Of a stretch of DNA of 64,000 nt, positions 35,908 through 45,581 are shown piece after piece. The translations under genes and the position numbers were made by a program. The notes under the pieces are model-generated. The model saw nothing but the letters and a program-made list of their open reading frames with translations, was not told the DNA's origin and searched no databases. Numbering within the stretch: the stretch's first letter is position 1; each line of letters opens with the position of its first letter. The stretch spans positions 186,001 to 250,000 of the forward strand of contig JAPOHD010000007.1 of NCBI GenBank assembly GCA_026671195.1, in the 5' to 3' direction. Source of the DNA: Draconibacterium aestuarii (GTDB lineage Bacteria; Bacteroidota; Bacteroidia; Bacteroidales; Prolixibacteraceae).

Positions 35908-38900
35908 TCATTTTACCTGAAATAGTTTTATTGCAGGAATCTCTTGTTTTTCAATATCTGGTCCGGCATACTGCAATCTGAGGAACAAACCACCTCCCGC
36001 CTGAAAATATTTTAGCAGAATGGGATAGAATCCCTTTTCAAGATAAATTTTACCGGCTTTCTCCAGCTCGGCTCCATGCAAGCCATCGTGGTCAACAACC
36101 AGTTGATTATTTAGGTACAAACAAGTTCCATCATTCGAATTTATAAAGAACTCGTATTCTCCTGATTTGTCGATCTTAATTTCACCTTCAAAAAGCAGGG
36201 CGAATTCATCTTTTTTAGCATTAATTTTATCTAATCCACATTCGTAAACAATCCCCGACTTCTGATGTTCTATGGAAGAAAAATCAGGGAGTTTCGTCCA
36301 GACACCTTCGTAATAGTAATAACGTAATCCGTTAATTTCGGGATCGATAAAATTAATCGTATTTGTTTTTGTAAAACCGTTATTGTATCCTTCGGCTACC
36401 ATTTTTGCTTTAATCACTGTATTTTCAGCAATAAAAAACGGAGCTGTATACAAAGTTGATTTGTTATCCGGTTCCGAATTATTTAAGGTATAATAAATGG
36501 TTGCGTCTGCTACCGTCGATTTTATTGAGACTTTGACTGAGTCTCCTTTGTAAAGAGTTTTATCGCCCGGATAAATTAACGGTGTCGGTAAAACAGGCTT
36601 TGCCAACATTGATTTACAGTCTTCAGATAAAAATTGATATGTCCCGGAACTTACTTCAAACACAGCATTATTTCCTTCCATTTTAAGGAATCGGATTTGA
36701 TCGTTTCGTGAGACTGACTTTCCGCCTTCGGTTACAGAATCCCGGTTTTTAGCCAAAACATGCACGGCTGCAGTTGTATTGGCAGGAACAGTTACCTGCA
36801 GCAAATAATCATTGTTGTTCCAGTTCCATTCTGTTATAATATCGCCGTATAACGAAGGATAATTTGCCATAACAAAATTTAAACTTCGAACCGGGAAAGG
36901 TTTGATAATACTGTGTTTAAACCCGGGATTGTTATCGTCGGGAGCTATTCCGGCAAGATACTGATAAAACCACTGACAAACACTTCCAAACATGGGGTGG
37001 CTGTGTGAAGCATCGCCTTTCCAGGTTTCCCATATGGTTGTAGCTCCTTTTTCAATCATATAACCAAATCCCGGAAAATCGCGTTGTGCCATTATCGTAT
37101 AAGCAAGATCTGCTCTTCCAAAATCGGAAAGTACATCGAGTAATAATGGAGTAGCCAGAATTCCTGTGTCAAAATGAATTTTATTTTTGACTACATTTTC
37201 GATCAAACGCTTAAAAACGAATTCAGCATCATCAGGATTAGTAATTCCAAAACCAAGCGGAAAGATATTAGCTCCCTGCCTACCGATTGAATACGATGAA
37301 TTTTCGGTATTAAACCAGTTTGTATTTATCGTTTTTTGTGCATCCAAAGCAAGATTCTCAAAGTAATTTTTATCGGAAACTTTCTCTAAAACTGTAGCTA
37401 CTTTGGTCATTAAATCGCAACAGTAGAAATAATAACAGGTATTTACAAAATCTGCCGGAATCTCAACGGTTTCGGGAGGTACCCACTCTCCAAGCCCCTG
37501 GTCTCGTAATATTCCACCCTCATCTAATTCACTTGCCAGATAATCCATCCAGTGCAACATTCCCTGATAATGTTCTTCCAGAATACGAACATCGCCATAA
37601 TATTGGTACATATACCAGGGAATTATGGCATAGGCAGCGCCCCAACCTGTTCCGCCACCTCCATCCTGATAGGGTGTTGTATTGGGAACATAACCGGTTT
37701 TATGATTTTGGGCATCGCGTATATCGCGTAACCATTTGGTGTAAAACGTTGCCATATCGAAGTTGTAAATGGCTGCCTTTGCAGAAATCTGACCATCACC
37801 GGTGTATCCGCGACGTTCGCGGTGGGGACAATCGCTTGGAATGCCGCCATGCAAATTTCCGGTTTGTGTGGATTGGTAATTTTTAAGAATACGATTTAAC
37901 AAGGTATCCGAGCATTCAAAACTCCCGACGTTTTTTACATCTGTATGCACAACACGTCCTTCAATACTTTCAAGCGCAAATTCAGCCGGCGAACCACTCA
38001 CCTCAACATACCGGAATGCATGCCAGGTAAAACGAGGTTCCCAAGCTTCAGTACCTACTCCCTTTAAAATATAGGTATCGGTTTGTCCGTAAGCCGGGCC
38101 CAATTCCTCAATAAACCGAAGTTTTATTTCTGTCCCCCTTTCACCTGATATTTTTATCCGTGCCCAACCCGAAAACATTTCGCCAAAATCATAACGATAT
38201 ACTCCCTTATCAACCTCGCTAATCGAGACTGGTTGAATCGTTCTTGTTACCCGGTCAGGAGGAGACATTTGTGCTTTTAATGTTCCTGTTGGCGGGCGTG
38301 CGACAGTTGCGTTTTCCCAGTTCGAGTCATCGAAACCAGGCTCATTCCAACCTTCCTGCTCTAATCGGGCATCGTAAATTTCGCCGCTGTGCAATCCGTT
38401 GTATTTTACAGGACTGACAGAGTTTTTCCAGGTTTCATCACTTGTAATCCATTGTCTGGTTCCATCCTCAAATACAATTTCAAACTGAGCAATAAAACGC
38501 GGAGTATCGTACCATAACGATTTATCATTTGGGCGATCGGCCTGAATATACCAGCCGTTTCCAAGAATCACTCCCAATGCATTTTCCCCCTCATGCACAT
38601 CATTGGAAATATCGTAAGTCTCATATAAAACCGTCGTGGTCATATTCCCAATCCTGGGCTCGTCCCATTTCTCAACATCCCGTCGGTCATAATTTGTTTG
38701 GTTGGGAGAAAGCACGTGATCGCCCACTTTTTGTCCGTTTATATACAACTCATAGTAACCTAACCCGGAGATAAAAACGCGCGCCTTTTTAATTTTCTTT
38801 GAGAACCGGACCTCTTTGCGGAACAGCGGTGAAGGTAATTTCCATGCTTCTTTTGAGAGGAACTCCGAAGCACCGATCCACTTACTTTGCCAGTCTTCCT

Positions 38901-39336
38901 TTTTCAAAAGTCCCATCTCCCACTTTGCCGGCTGACTCCATTTCATCACTTTTCCGTTTTCACCCCAAACCTGAACTCTCCAAAATACGCTTGTTCCCGA
39001 GTTCAATGAATTTCCCCGGTATTCTATTTGAATTGATTGATCTGATTCTATTTTCCCGGAATCCCAGAGATCGGGTGTTTCACTCTCAAGCAACGCTATA
39101 CTAGTTGCTGCCTGTATGCGGTATGCTGTTTGCGCCGCTCCCCGTTCTTTGCTTTTCATTTTCCACGAAAGGTGAGGATTAAGTACATCTATTCCAATCG
39201 GATTATTGAGATATTCGCAACGCAGGTCGATCGTTTCCGGTTCTTCTTTTGACGATTGACAGGAAGAGAGAATTAGTATAATCAATATAATAGATAGAAG
39301 CTGAAACTTGTATGTTACCATCGGTTGCGTTGTCAT
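35908..39336 (-). CDS. GH78 alpha-L-rhamnosidase lipoprotein with C-terminal chitobiase-like and PA14 domains
   Basis: A 1142-residue GH78 protein that releases alpha-L-rhamnose. The lipobox is LILSSC (Cys26). The N-terminal beta-sandwich regions include ARVFISGLGYYELYINGQKVG, the (alpha/alpha)6 barrel includes PSDCPHRERRGYTGDGQ and ATTIWETWKGDASHSHPMFG, and the closing beta domain includes LPANTTAAVHV-like sequence. Beyond the usual end, about residues 905-985 form a chitobiase/hexosaminidase C-terminal (Fn3-like) domain (TIYYTLNNSEPDNKSTLYTA). Residues of about 995-1140 form a PA14 domain (EFFINSNDGTCLYLNNQLV), which often binds carbohydrate. The ATG at 39321 is an alternative start. It lies 21 bases after the metallophosphoesterase gene and is the last gene of the run from the AraC gene. 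Confidence 0.92.
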   Translation of the reverse strand: MTTQPMVTYKFQLLSIILIILILSSCQSSKEEPETIDLRCEYLNNPIGIDVLNPHLSWKMKSKERGAAQTAYRIQAATSIALLESETPDLWDSGKIESDQSIQIEYRGNSLNSGTSVFWRVQVWGENGKVMKWSQPAKWEMGLLKKEDWQSKWIGASEFLSKEAWKLPSPLFRKEVRFSKKIKKARVFISGLGYYELYINGQKVGDHVLSPNQTNYDRRDVEKWDEPRIGNMTTTVLYETYDISNDVHEGENALGVILGNGWYIQADRPNDKSLWYDTPRFIAQFEIVFEDGTRQWITSDETWKNSVSPVKYNGLHSGEIYDARLEQEGWNEPGFDDSNWENATVARPPTGTLKAQMSPPDRVTRTIQPVSISEVDKGVYRYDFGEMFSGWARIKISGERGTEIKLRFIEELGPAYGQTDTYILKGVGTEAWEPRFTWHAFRYVEVSGSPAEFALESIEGRVVHTDVKNVGSFECSDTLLNRILKNYQSTQTGNLHGGIPSDCPHRERRGYTGDGQISAKAAIYNFDMATFYTKWLRDIRDAQNHKTGYVPNTTPYQDGGGGTGWGAAYAIIPWYMYQYYGDVRILEEHYQGMLHWMDYLASELDEGGILRDQGLGEWVPPETVEIPADFVNTCYYFYCCDLMTKVATVLEKVSDKNYFENLALDAQKTINTNWFNTENSSYSIGRQGANIFPLGFGITNPDDAEFVFKRLIENVVKNKIHFDTGILATPLLLDVLSDFGRADLAYTIMAQRDFPGFGYMIEKGATTIWETWKGDASHSHPMFGSVCQWFYQYLAGIAPDDNNPGFKHSIIKPFPVRSLNFVMANYPSLYGDIITEWNWNNNDYLLQVTVPANTTAAVHVLAKNRDSVTEGGKSVSRNDQIRFLKMEGNNAVFEVSSGTYQFLSEDCKSMLAKPVLPTPLIYPGDKTLYKGDSVKVSIKSTVADATIYYTLNNSEPDNKSTLYTAPFFIAENTVIKAKMVAEGYNNGFTKTNTINFIDPEINGLRYYYYEGVWTKLPDFSSIEHQKSGIVYECGLDKINAKKDEFALLFEGEIKIDKSGEYEFFINSNDGTCLYLNNQLVVDHDGLHGAELEKAGKIYLEKGFYPILLKYFQAGGGLFLRLQYAGPDIEKQEIPAIKLFQVK

Positions 39337-39357
39337 TTTTTAGTTAAATTCGATCAA

Positions 39358-40329
39358 CTACTTCAACTTAAATTCTAAATATCTGTCTGAAATTGCCGGT
39401 CTTAAATATTTTTTCATTCTTTCCGGAAATCCTACCTCAAAAGGTGACGGGCCAACCCATTCCGTTTTTTTGCCTTTTATTTTGATGTAACCTTGAGTTG
39501 ACACCTCAACGACTCCGAATAAGGGTTCTTTAAAAGGTGCTGTATATTTTATCCACCTGTAATTTTCATCCACCGCCTCGCTGTAACGAATATGCTGGTA
39601 ATCATCACCCAGCCAGTGATAGGCCATAGACGTAATCGTAACGTAATGTATTCCGTTAATTTCTTCCGCATAATCCCAATGCGAATGCCCGTTAAAGCAG
39701 GCAATCACTTTATTCGCAGGATTCGCTGCACTGTGATTTTCCAGAATCTGTTGTATTTGTTTGTAATTCTCAACTCCATAGTTTTCGTTGGCCCCTTTAT
39801 ACATCTGCAAACCCTGATGCGAAAAAATGATAACGGGATGAGTAATTTCTTCCAGGTCTTGTTTTAACCATTCCACCTGTTCAGGCCCAATGTACTGCTT
39901 ATACCCTTTTGCTTCCTGACTTTTTTTGTCGTTGCCGTCCAAAACAATCATATGAAATCCGTTTTTATTGAACGAATAGTATGACTTTGTCATATGACGA
40001 TAATCAACTGCAGCCTGACGCGAGGTACCTCCATCCATTTCGTGGTTGCCAATTACATGGTATTTATCACCATCAAACGAATTCCAGATGTCAAAATACG
40101 GAGCACACTGCTCTTTGGGAATTCCAAAATCGCCTAGTTCGATAATAAAATCGGGTTTTGCGCTATTCATACTATCAATAAATGTTTGAATCCGATATTC
40201 CGAATCGTGCATGGTGGGAAGATGGACATCGGAACATATTCCAAAGCTTATTTTGTCGTACGACTTTTTTTCGGTGCAACCTGATAAAGCAATAACCAAT
40301 AAGATAAATAAATAATATACTCCTTTCAT
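39358..40329 (-). CDS. Metallophosphoesterase lipoprotein
   Basis: A 323-residue lipoprotein (lipobox ALSGC, Cys18) with the full set of calcineurin-like motifs: CSDVHLP (Asp34, His36), ELGDFG, VIGNHEMDG, IFSHQGL and NGHSHWDYA. It should hydrolyse phosphate esters at the cell envelope using two metal ions. It sits between the second propeller/toroid lipoprotein and the GH78-PA14 gene, with 18-21 base gaps. It is similar in layout to the Sec-exported enzyme at 19133, including HW after the last GH motif, so the two are probably distant paralogues recruited to separate operons. Confidence 0.9.
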   Translation of the reverse strand: MKGVYYLFILLVIALSGCTEKKSYDKISFGICSDVHLPTMHDSEYRIQTFIDSMNSAKPDFIIELGDFGIPKEQCAPYFDIWNSFDGDKYHVIGNHEMDGGTSRQAAVDYRHMTKSYYSFNKNGFHMIVLDGNDKKSQEAKGYKQYIGPEQVEWLKQDLEEITHPVIIFSHQGLQMYKGANENYGVENYKQIQQILENHSAANPANKVIACFNGHSHWDYAEEINGIHYVTITSMAYHWLGDDYQHIRYSEAVDENYRWIKYTAPFKEPLFGVVEVSTQGYIKIKGKKTEWVGPSPFEVGFPERMKKYLRPAISDRYLEFKLK

Positions 40330-40347
40330 AAGATAACCTTGTTAGAT

Positions 40348-42606
40348 TTAGTTTTCAATAATTCCCAGATAACGCGCCATCCAGTAGGGCCACAACCAAA
40401 ATACAGGCTCCCGAACCTGGGCCGGGTTACCGGATGTTGCTGCCCACGGATTCTTATCCCAACGTACCGTGGCTCGTTCGCTTGGTAATGGCAGCGCAGA
40501 AATCTGAACTTCTTCAAAAATTGGAGTGCGGACAATTTGTACATCCTCGCGCAACGTATGATCTATTCTCCAATCAACCAAATCTAAAGGAGTATCCTTT
40601 AAGAAGTTGATGGTTTGTTCTACATTTACTTTTTTGCCCATGCAAATTGTATAGGCAAGGTTATTTATCAGGTTTTCTCCTGCAGTTTGTTTGCTCATCC
40701 ATTCTTCGGCAAGATCTTCATAAAAAGCTTTTAATTCAGGATTCTTCTCGTATTTCAACAAAATTGGAAACAAATAACCTTCCATTGTCAGGTCGAAATA
40801 AATTTGCCAGGCCGGATTCTTTTTGTTTAACAAAGAGGCATTTTTAAGGTAATTTTCTTCATTAATCAAACGTTGATATTCCTTTTCGTATTTTTCTTCG
40901 CCGGTAATGCCTGCAGCGAACTTTAAAAAGGCCAGCAATTCAAACGAATTAAGGAACTTTTCCGACGACCAGTCCGGATCGCCATTTAACTGCGAAGAAG
41001 ACCAAACTCCCCAGCGGGTATGCTTTCCGTCAATATCAACCAGGTTATAATCGTTCTTAATCATTGCATCCATTATACCGGCCACATGCGAACGGATCTT
41101 GGCTTGATCTTCAGGTTGAGCAGCGTATTCGTAAAAGAAAAAATAGCTCATCATGTGTCCACACATTTCGTCGCTGCTGGTATCTCCTTTCCAAAGCCAC
41201 TTTCCATCCGTAGTTTTTCGCCATCTTTCTTCAACGGGCTTAAACCTTGGATCTCTTACTGCTGCATCTGCCAACTGTTGTTCTGTATACGTACGATTCG
41301 GATCGTGAACATGTTTCCAATCTACCGGAACAATTGTACGGGCAAATAAATCCTCGGTGCCGGTTACTTCCCGCAACTTGGTCAAAAATCCAAAAGCTTT
41401 ACGTGCTTTTATCAGGGCATCTTCATCTTTGGTAACAGCATACCTAAAACTTTCCATGGCCAGGTAACCTCCTGTGTATTCTCCATCGTTATCGTCATCA
41501 GAGTTTCGCCAGGTAGAAGTGTCACCGGGAACTTCCAAACGCAAATTCCCACAAATCCACGGTTCACGAATATGTTTTGTCATCAGCTCGTTGTAAAAAT
41601 AATGCTGTTTTTCTGCCAGGGTTATTATTTTGCGCTTAATGGCACTTACACCGTTGGAAGTAGCCACCCAGGCGTTCCCTTCTTTATCGAATGCGACATC
41701 GTTTACGTGGTTGTCGGTCAGCCAACGCTTGCTAAAACGAAGCGAATGCGAACCATCTTTTTCAAAACGAACCACACCAACACCAGTTCCTATCCACATC
41801 ACTCCATCGGGCGACTGGCTAACGGAATTTACAAAGATGGAAGGAATTCCTTCTTTGGTCGTTAAATTTTTTACCAGCTTATTCTCTTTTCTGATGGATA
41901 CTCCACCCATTACACCTGCCCAGATCTCGTTTCCGGGAGCAAACGAGAGTGCCGATGCATAGCAGGTAATCAACTCATCGGTATTCTGAAAAAGTGTTGA
42001 TGTTCCTTTATTACATAAATAAACTCCGGCATCGGTGGCTACCCATAAACTTCCTTTTCCATCCGTAATGGCATCACGCACTGATCGGGCAATTTTATAG
42101 TCCTGGTAATCCCATCTGGTTCCGTTTGCCTGCCAGATACCCAAAGGGCCAAGTGCATAAACCTCGTTCTCATTTGCACAAATTACAGAAACAGGTTGTT
42201 TCACACCTTCCTCTTTTGAAAGCTTATTATTTGAATAGCGGTAAACACCATTCCAGGTTCCCATTACAATGTCACCGTTATTAATAACCCTTACAGAATA
42301 GGCAGGTCCCCGGTCTTCGCCGGTAATCACAGGTTTCCATTCTCTTGAATCCTTGCTTTTGCAAAACATCCCTGACGCAGTTGCGATCCAAACATTGGAG
42401 GCATTATCAACTGCAATGTTGCGTACTTCATTGTCACCTTTGTTATCACTTATAATATATGCGTCATGATATTCCTGAACAAATGGTTTATCGGAATAAA
42501 CGACTGCATCCGGTTGTTGAGATTGTTTTGTTTGTTCAATGTTATTATTACAGGAGATAACAAAACTCAACACTAAAATAATTGACAATAATTTTAAATA
42601 TTTCAT
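40348..42606 (-). CDS. Beta-propeller + alpha/alpha-toroid-like lipoprotein (paralogue 2 of 4)
   Basis: A 752-residue lipoprotein (lipobox FVISC, Cys19). A PFVQEYHDAY segment opens the mature domain, followed by about seven Reg_prop-type blades up to about residue 330 (NVWIATASGMF, LWVATDAGVYLC, MWIGTGVGVVRF, AWVATSNGVSAI). The helical C-terminal half carries DDNDGEYTGGYLAMESFRYAV, DLFARTIVP, WLWKGDTSSDEMCGHM, LVDIDGKHTRWGVW and a final WPYWMARYLGIIEN. It is closely similar along its whole length to the next upstream gene, so the two arose by tandem duplication. The acidic and His residues of SSDEMCGHM and the Trp-rich DG..T.WGVW motif are candidates for a catalytic site; no function is known to me. 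Confidence 0.75.
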   Translation of the reverse strand: MKYLKLLSIILVLSFVISCNNNIEQTKQSQQPDAVVYSDKPFVQEYHDAYIISDNKGDNEVRNIAVDNASNVWIATASGMFCKSKDSREWKPVITGEDRGPAYSVRVINNGDIVMGTWNGVYRYSNNKLSKEEGVKQPVSVICANENEVYALGPLGIWQANGTRWDYQDYKIARSVRDAITDGKGSLWVATDAGVYLCNKGTSTLFQNTDELITCYASALSFAPGNEIWAGVMGGVSIRKENKLVKNLTTKEGIPSIFVNSVSQSPDGVMWIGTGVGVVRFEKDGSHSLRFSKRWLTDNHVNDVAFDKEGNAWVATSNGVSAIKRKIITLAEKQHYFYNELMTKHIREPWICGNLRLEVPGDTSTWRNSDDDNDGEYTGGYLAMESFRYAVTKDEDALIKARKAFGFLTKLREVTGTEDLFARTIVPVDWKHVHDPNRTYTEQQLADAAVRDPRFKPVEERWRKTTDGKWLWKGDTSSDEMCGHMMSYFFFYEYAAQPEDQAKIRSHVAGIMDAMIKNDYNLVDIDGKHTRWGVWSSSQLNGDPDWSSEKFLNSFELLAFLKFAAGITGEEKYEKEYQRLINEENYLKNASLLNKKNPAWQIYFDLTMEGYLFPILLKYEKNPELKAFYEDLAEEWMSKQTAGENLINNLAYTICMGKKVNVEQTINFLKDTPLDLVDWRIDHTLREDVQIVRTPIFEEVQISALPLPSERATVRWDKNPWAATSGNPAQVREPVFWLWPYWMARYLGIIEN

Positions 42607-42647
42607 ATCTGATTTCTAGTTTTTCGTCTATTCAGGTTCTATGAAAT

Positions 42648-44942
42648 TTATTCAATAACACCTATGTATTTCCCCATCCAGTATGGCAGCAGCCAAAAAA
42701 CGGGTTCTCTTTCGACGCGTCCGCTTCCACCTTTAATCTCCCATGGATTTTTATCCCACCTTACAGTAGCCCTTTCGCTTGGAGGTAATAAAATACTGGT
42801 TTGAACATCTTCAAGTACCGGATAACGGAATGTTTTTATATCTTCTCTTTTTGTCTGATCAATATTCCAATCAATCAAATCAAGCGAAACATCTTTTAAG
42901 AAGAAGATCGATTTATCCACATCATAACTTTTGCCCCTCAGGTAAGTGTACATAAAGTTATAAAACGGACTCTCATCTTTTCTGAAATTCTGGTACCAGG
43001 TATCAAGAATATTATTGTATTGCTTTTTCAGATTTTCATCCTCTTCGTATTTAAACAGAGGAGGATAGGTAAGAAAAAGCAATTCGGGATCAATATAAGT
43101 GGTCCATGCTGCGTTTGAGGTTATTATCCTTTTGGCATTTTCAAGATAGCCCTCTTCGTTGATCATTCGTAAATATTCTTTCTGATATTTTTCTTCGCCG
43201 GTGAAATGGTAGGTTAGTTTAAGATACGAAAGCAGTTCCAGGGAATTTATTCCCTTTTCAGGTGCCCAGTCAGGTGTTCGGTTCAATTTATCAGGCGACC
43301 ATACTCCCCAGGTCGTGTGCTTCCCGTCAACATCAACCAGGTTATAATCGTTCTCTATCAGATTATCGATTATCTTTTTTACATGGTTCCTTACCAGTTC
43401 TTTTTCTGCTTCGTCGGCAACGTACTCATAATAAAAATAGTAGGCAGCCATATGCCCGCACATCTCATCGCTGCTGGTATCGCCTTTCCATATCCATTTC
43501 CCATCGCTTGATTTGTGCCAGCGTACTTCAACGGATTTAAACCTGGCCTGATTCACCATAACCTCAGCAAGTTGTTTCTCGCTATATGTCCTGTTACCAT
43601 CAAAAACGCGTTCCCCCCAATCCGGAGGAACAATTGTTCTTGCAAAAAAGCCTTTGGTTTCTGTTATCGTTTGCAGTTTAATAAGAAAATCAAGAGCTTT
43701 CCGTGCCTTTACCCTGGCATCTTTGTTTCCGGTTGCGGCATATCTCATGGCTTCCATAGCCAGGTACATAGCAGTATACTGCCCGTCATTATCATCATCA
43801 ATGCTCATCGACGTAGTTGTATCTCCTTCTACATTCAAGGCTGTTAAGTGAGCAATCCACGGTTCACGGATATGCCTTCTCATCAGGATATCATAAAAAT
43901 AACTCTCCTTATCGGCCAGTGTCATATCCTTTTTCTTAATGGCACTAACACCATTTGCAGTTGCTATCCATGCATTTCCCTCTTTATCAAAGGCTACTTC
44001 GCGAACATTATCGTCCATCAACCACCTTCTGCTGAATCTTAAAGAATGATTACCATCTTTATTTAATCTGACAACTCCAACCTCTGTTCCAACCCACATT
44101 GTCCCGTCTGGCGATTTTGAAATGCTGTTAACATTTACTGAAGGGATGCCATCCTCTGGGGTAAGCGTTCTAATTTTTTCGGCACCTTTACGAACAGTCA
44201 CACCTCCAAGCCCGCCGGCCCACAGATTTCCTTCTGAATCGAAACCTAAACCTTTCAGATAACAGCTTATGAGTTCTTTATCATCTTGATACAATACTGA
44301 TTTACCGTTACTGCAGTGGTATAGCCCAACATCGGTAGCAATCAATAAACCACCCATGCTATCCGACTTTGCATCGCGAACAGAACGGGCAATCGTATAA
44401 TTCTCCGATTTCCAGGTTTCTCCGATATACAACCATATTCCTTCAGGTCCTAAAGCATAAATACCCTCTTCGGCAATACATATTTGCGATACAGGAGTTT
44501 TTAGCCCCTCAACTTTAGAAAGCTTATTTTTTTCGAATTTGTATACTCCGTCCCATGTTCCCATCCAGACATTACCTTTACCATCAATTGTAACGTCAAA
44601 GGAAGGACCTTTCTGCTCCCCTGTTATTACAGCTTCCCATTCACGCGAGTTTATTTCTTTTTTAAATATCCCGTCACCTGTGGCTATCCATACATTTTCA
44701 TTATTGTCAACAGCAATACTACGTACGTTATTCTCGGCATTGTCGGTACTTACAACATAACCATCATGATACTCCTGAATAAAAGGAGCATCTTTATAAG
44801 TGTCAACAGACGAAGACTCTTCTTCCTTCTTAGATTCCTGTTTACAGGAAACGAAACTAACAACCAATAAAAAGATAAATATTTGTAAAAATGATTTCGT
44901 GAAATACTTATAAATCCTGGTTATTTTCAGGTTTGATCTCAT
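42648..44942 (-). CDS. Beta-propeller + alpha/alpha-toroid-like lipoprotein (paralogue 3 of 4)
   Basis: A 764-residue lipoprotein from the ATG at 44942 (lipobox VSFVSC, Cys33); the frame continues to a TTG at 44969 that I consider unlikely. The layout matches the neighbour at 40348: PFIQEYHDGY, propeller blades (NVWIATGDGIF, LWAGGLGGVTVR, MWVGTEVGVVRL, AWIATANGVSAI), then the helical domain with DDNDGQYTAMYL, GFFARTIVP, WIWKGDTSSDEMCGHM, LVDVDGKHTTWGVWSP and LPYWMGKYIGVIE. The 41-base gap to paralogue 2 and the same order suggest co-transcription. It follows the DUF1349-like gene. The role is unknown; a surface glycan-processing or binding protein is the most natural reading in this operon. 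Confidence 0.75.
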   Translation of the reverse strand: MRSNLKITRIYKYFTKSFLQIFIFLLVVSFVSCKQESKKEEESSSVDTYKDAPFIQEYHDGYVVSTDNAENNVRSIAVDNNENVWIATGDGIFKKEINSREWEAVITGEQKGPSFDVTIDGKGNVWMGTWDGVYKFEKNKLSKVEGLKTPVSQICIAEEGIYALGPEGIWLYIGETWKSENYTIARSVRDAKSDSMGGLLIATDVGLYHCSNGKSVLYQDDKELISCYLKGLGFDSEGNLWAGGLGGVTVRKGAEKIRTLTPEDGIPSVNVNSISKSPDGTMWVGTEVGVVRLNKDGNHSLRFSRRWLMDDNVREVAFDKEGNAWIATANGVSAIKKKDMTLADKESYFYDILMRRHIREPWIAHLTALNVEGDTTTSMSIDDDNDGQYTAMYLAMEAMRYAATGNKDARVKARKALDFLIKLQTITETKGFFARTIVPPDWGERVFDGNRTYSEKQLAEVMVNQARFKSVEVRWHKSSDGKWIWKGDTSSDEMCGHMAAYYFYYEYVADEAEKELVRNHVKKIIDNLIENDYNLVDVDGKHTTWGVWSPDKLNRTPDWAPEKGINSLELLSYLKLTYHFTGEEKYQKEYLRMINEEGYLENAKRIITSNAAWTTYIDPELLFLTYPPLFKYEEDENLKKQYNNILDTWYQNFRKDESPFYNFMYTYLRGKSYDVDKSIFFLKDVSLDLIDWNIDQTKREDIKTFRYPVLEDVQTSILLPPSERATVRWDKNPWEIKGGSGRVEREPVFWLLPYWMGKYIGVIE

Positions 44943-44971
44943 AGATGTAGAATTAACCTTATTCTTCAAGT

Positions 44972-45571
44972 TTATTCATGTTCTTTATATTCCGGCCACT
45001 CGCACGAACCCATTTTAAAATCAGAAAAGTTTGCACGGAAGTTTGATGTTAAGGGACTGCAGGCATAAACTCCCACGCTTGCTTTATCGAAATATTTATG
45101 CATATGCAACATGCGCATTTGTTTAAAATCTTTTCCATCAACTGAATTTTCTATATAAAAATCCTGCCCACGGCGGCTTAACCTGTACCACATTTCAGAA
45201 ACTCCTGCCGGAATATCGGTGGTTGCCCAATCGGAATAACCCAGATTGGTAACTACTGCCCCCAGCCGGGCAAAATCTTCATTTTCATATTCAACTGAGA
45301 TTTTCACCCAATTTTCACTGTCTATATACATTAACACTCCGCACTGATCGTATAAATGAACGGCATCTTTAAATTCTGTTTTCACCTGAAATGAGAAATC
45401 TCCTTCAATGTCTGTTAAAAACGCCGGGGCATTGTCATTCTGAAAACCATAATAAGTTCGCTGCCACAAATCGGTGCCCGGTTCTGTTTCAATCGATAAT
45501 TTATCATTTTCTATCTCAAATTTCTGTGGCTGGTTCAGCCACCGATAATCGTTAAAAAATAAATTTCCCAT
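44972..45571 (-). CDS. DUF1349-type beta-sandwich protein without signal peptide
   Basis: A 199-residue protein with no export signal. It resembles the concanavalin-like DUF1349 family: LSIETEPGTDLWQRTYYG, DQCGVLMYIDSENWVKISVE and FYIENSVDGKDFKQMRML are typical strands. Members are thought to bind or act on carbohydrate, but no enzymatic activity is established. It lies 10 bases after the GH92 gene and 29 bases before the paralogue 3 ATG, inside the operon. A related, exported DUF1349-like domain forms the tail of the beta-helix protein at 21918. Being cytosolic, it may act on an imported sugar. Confidence 0.8.
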   Translation of the reverse strand: MGNLFFNDYRWLNQPQKFEIENDKLSIETEPGTDLWQRTYYGFQNDNAPAFLTDIEGDFSFQVKTEFKDAVHLYDQCGVLMYIDSENWVKISVEYENEDFARLGAVVTNLGYSDWATTDIPAGVSEMWYRLSRRGQDFYIENSVDGKDFKQMRMLHMHKYFDKASVGVYACSPLTSNFRANFSDFKMGSCEWPEYKEHE

Positions 45572-45581
45572 TCTTTTCGGT

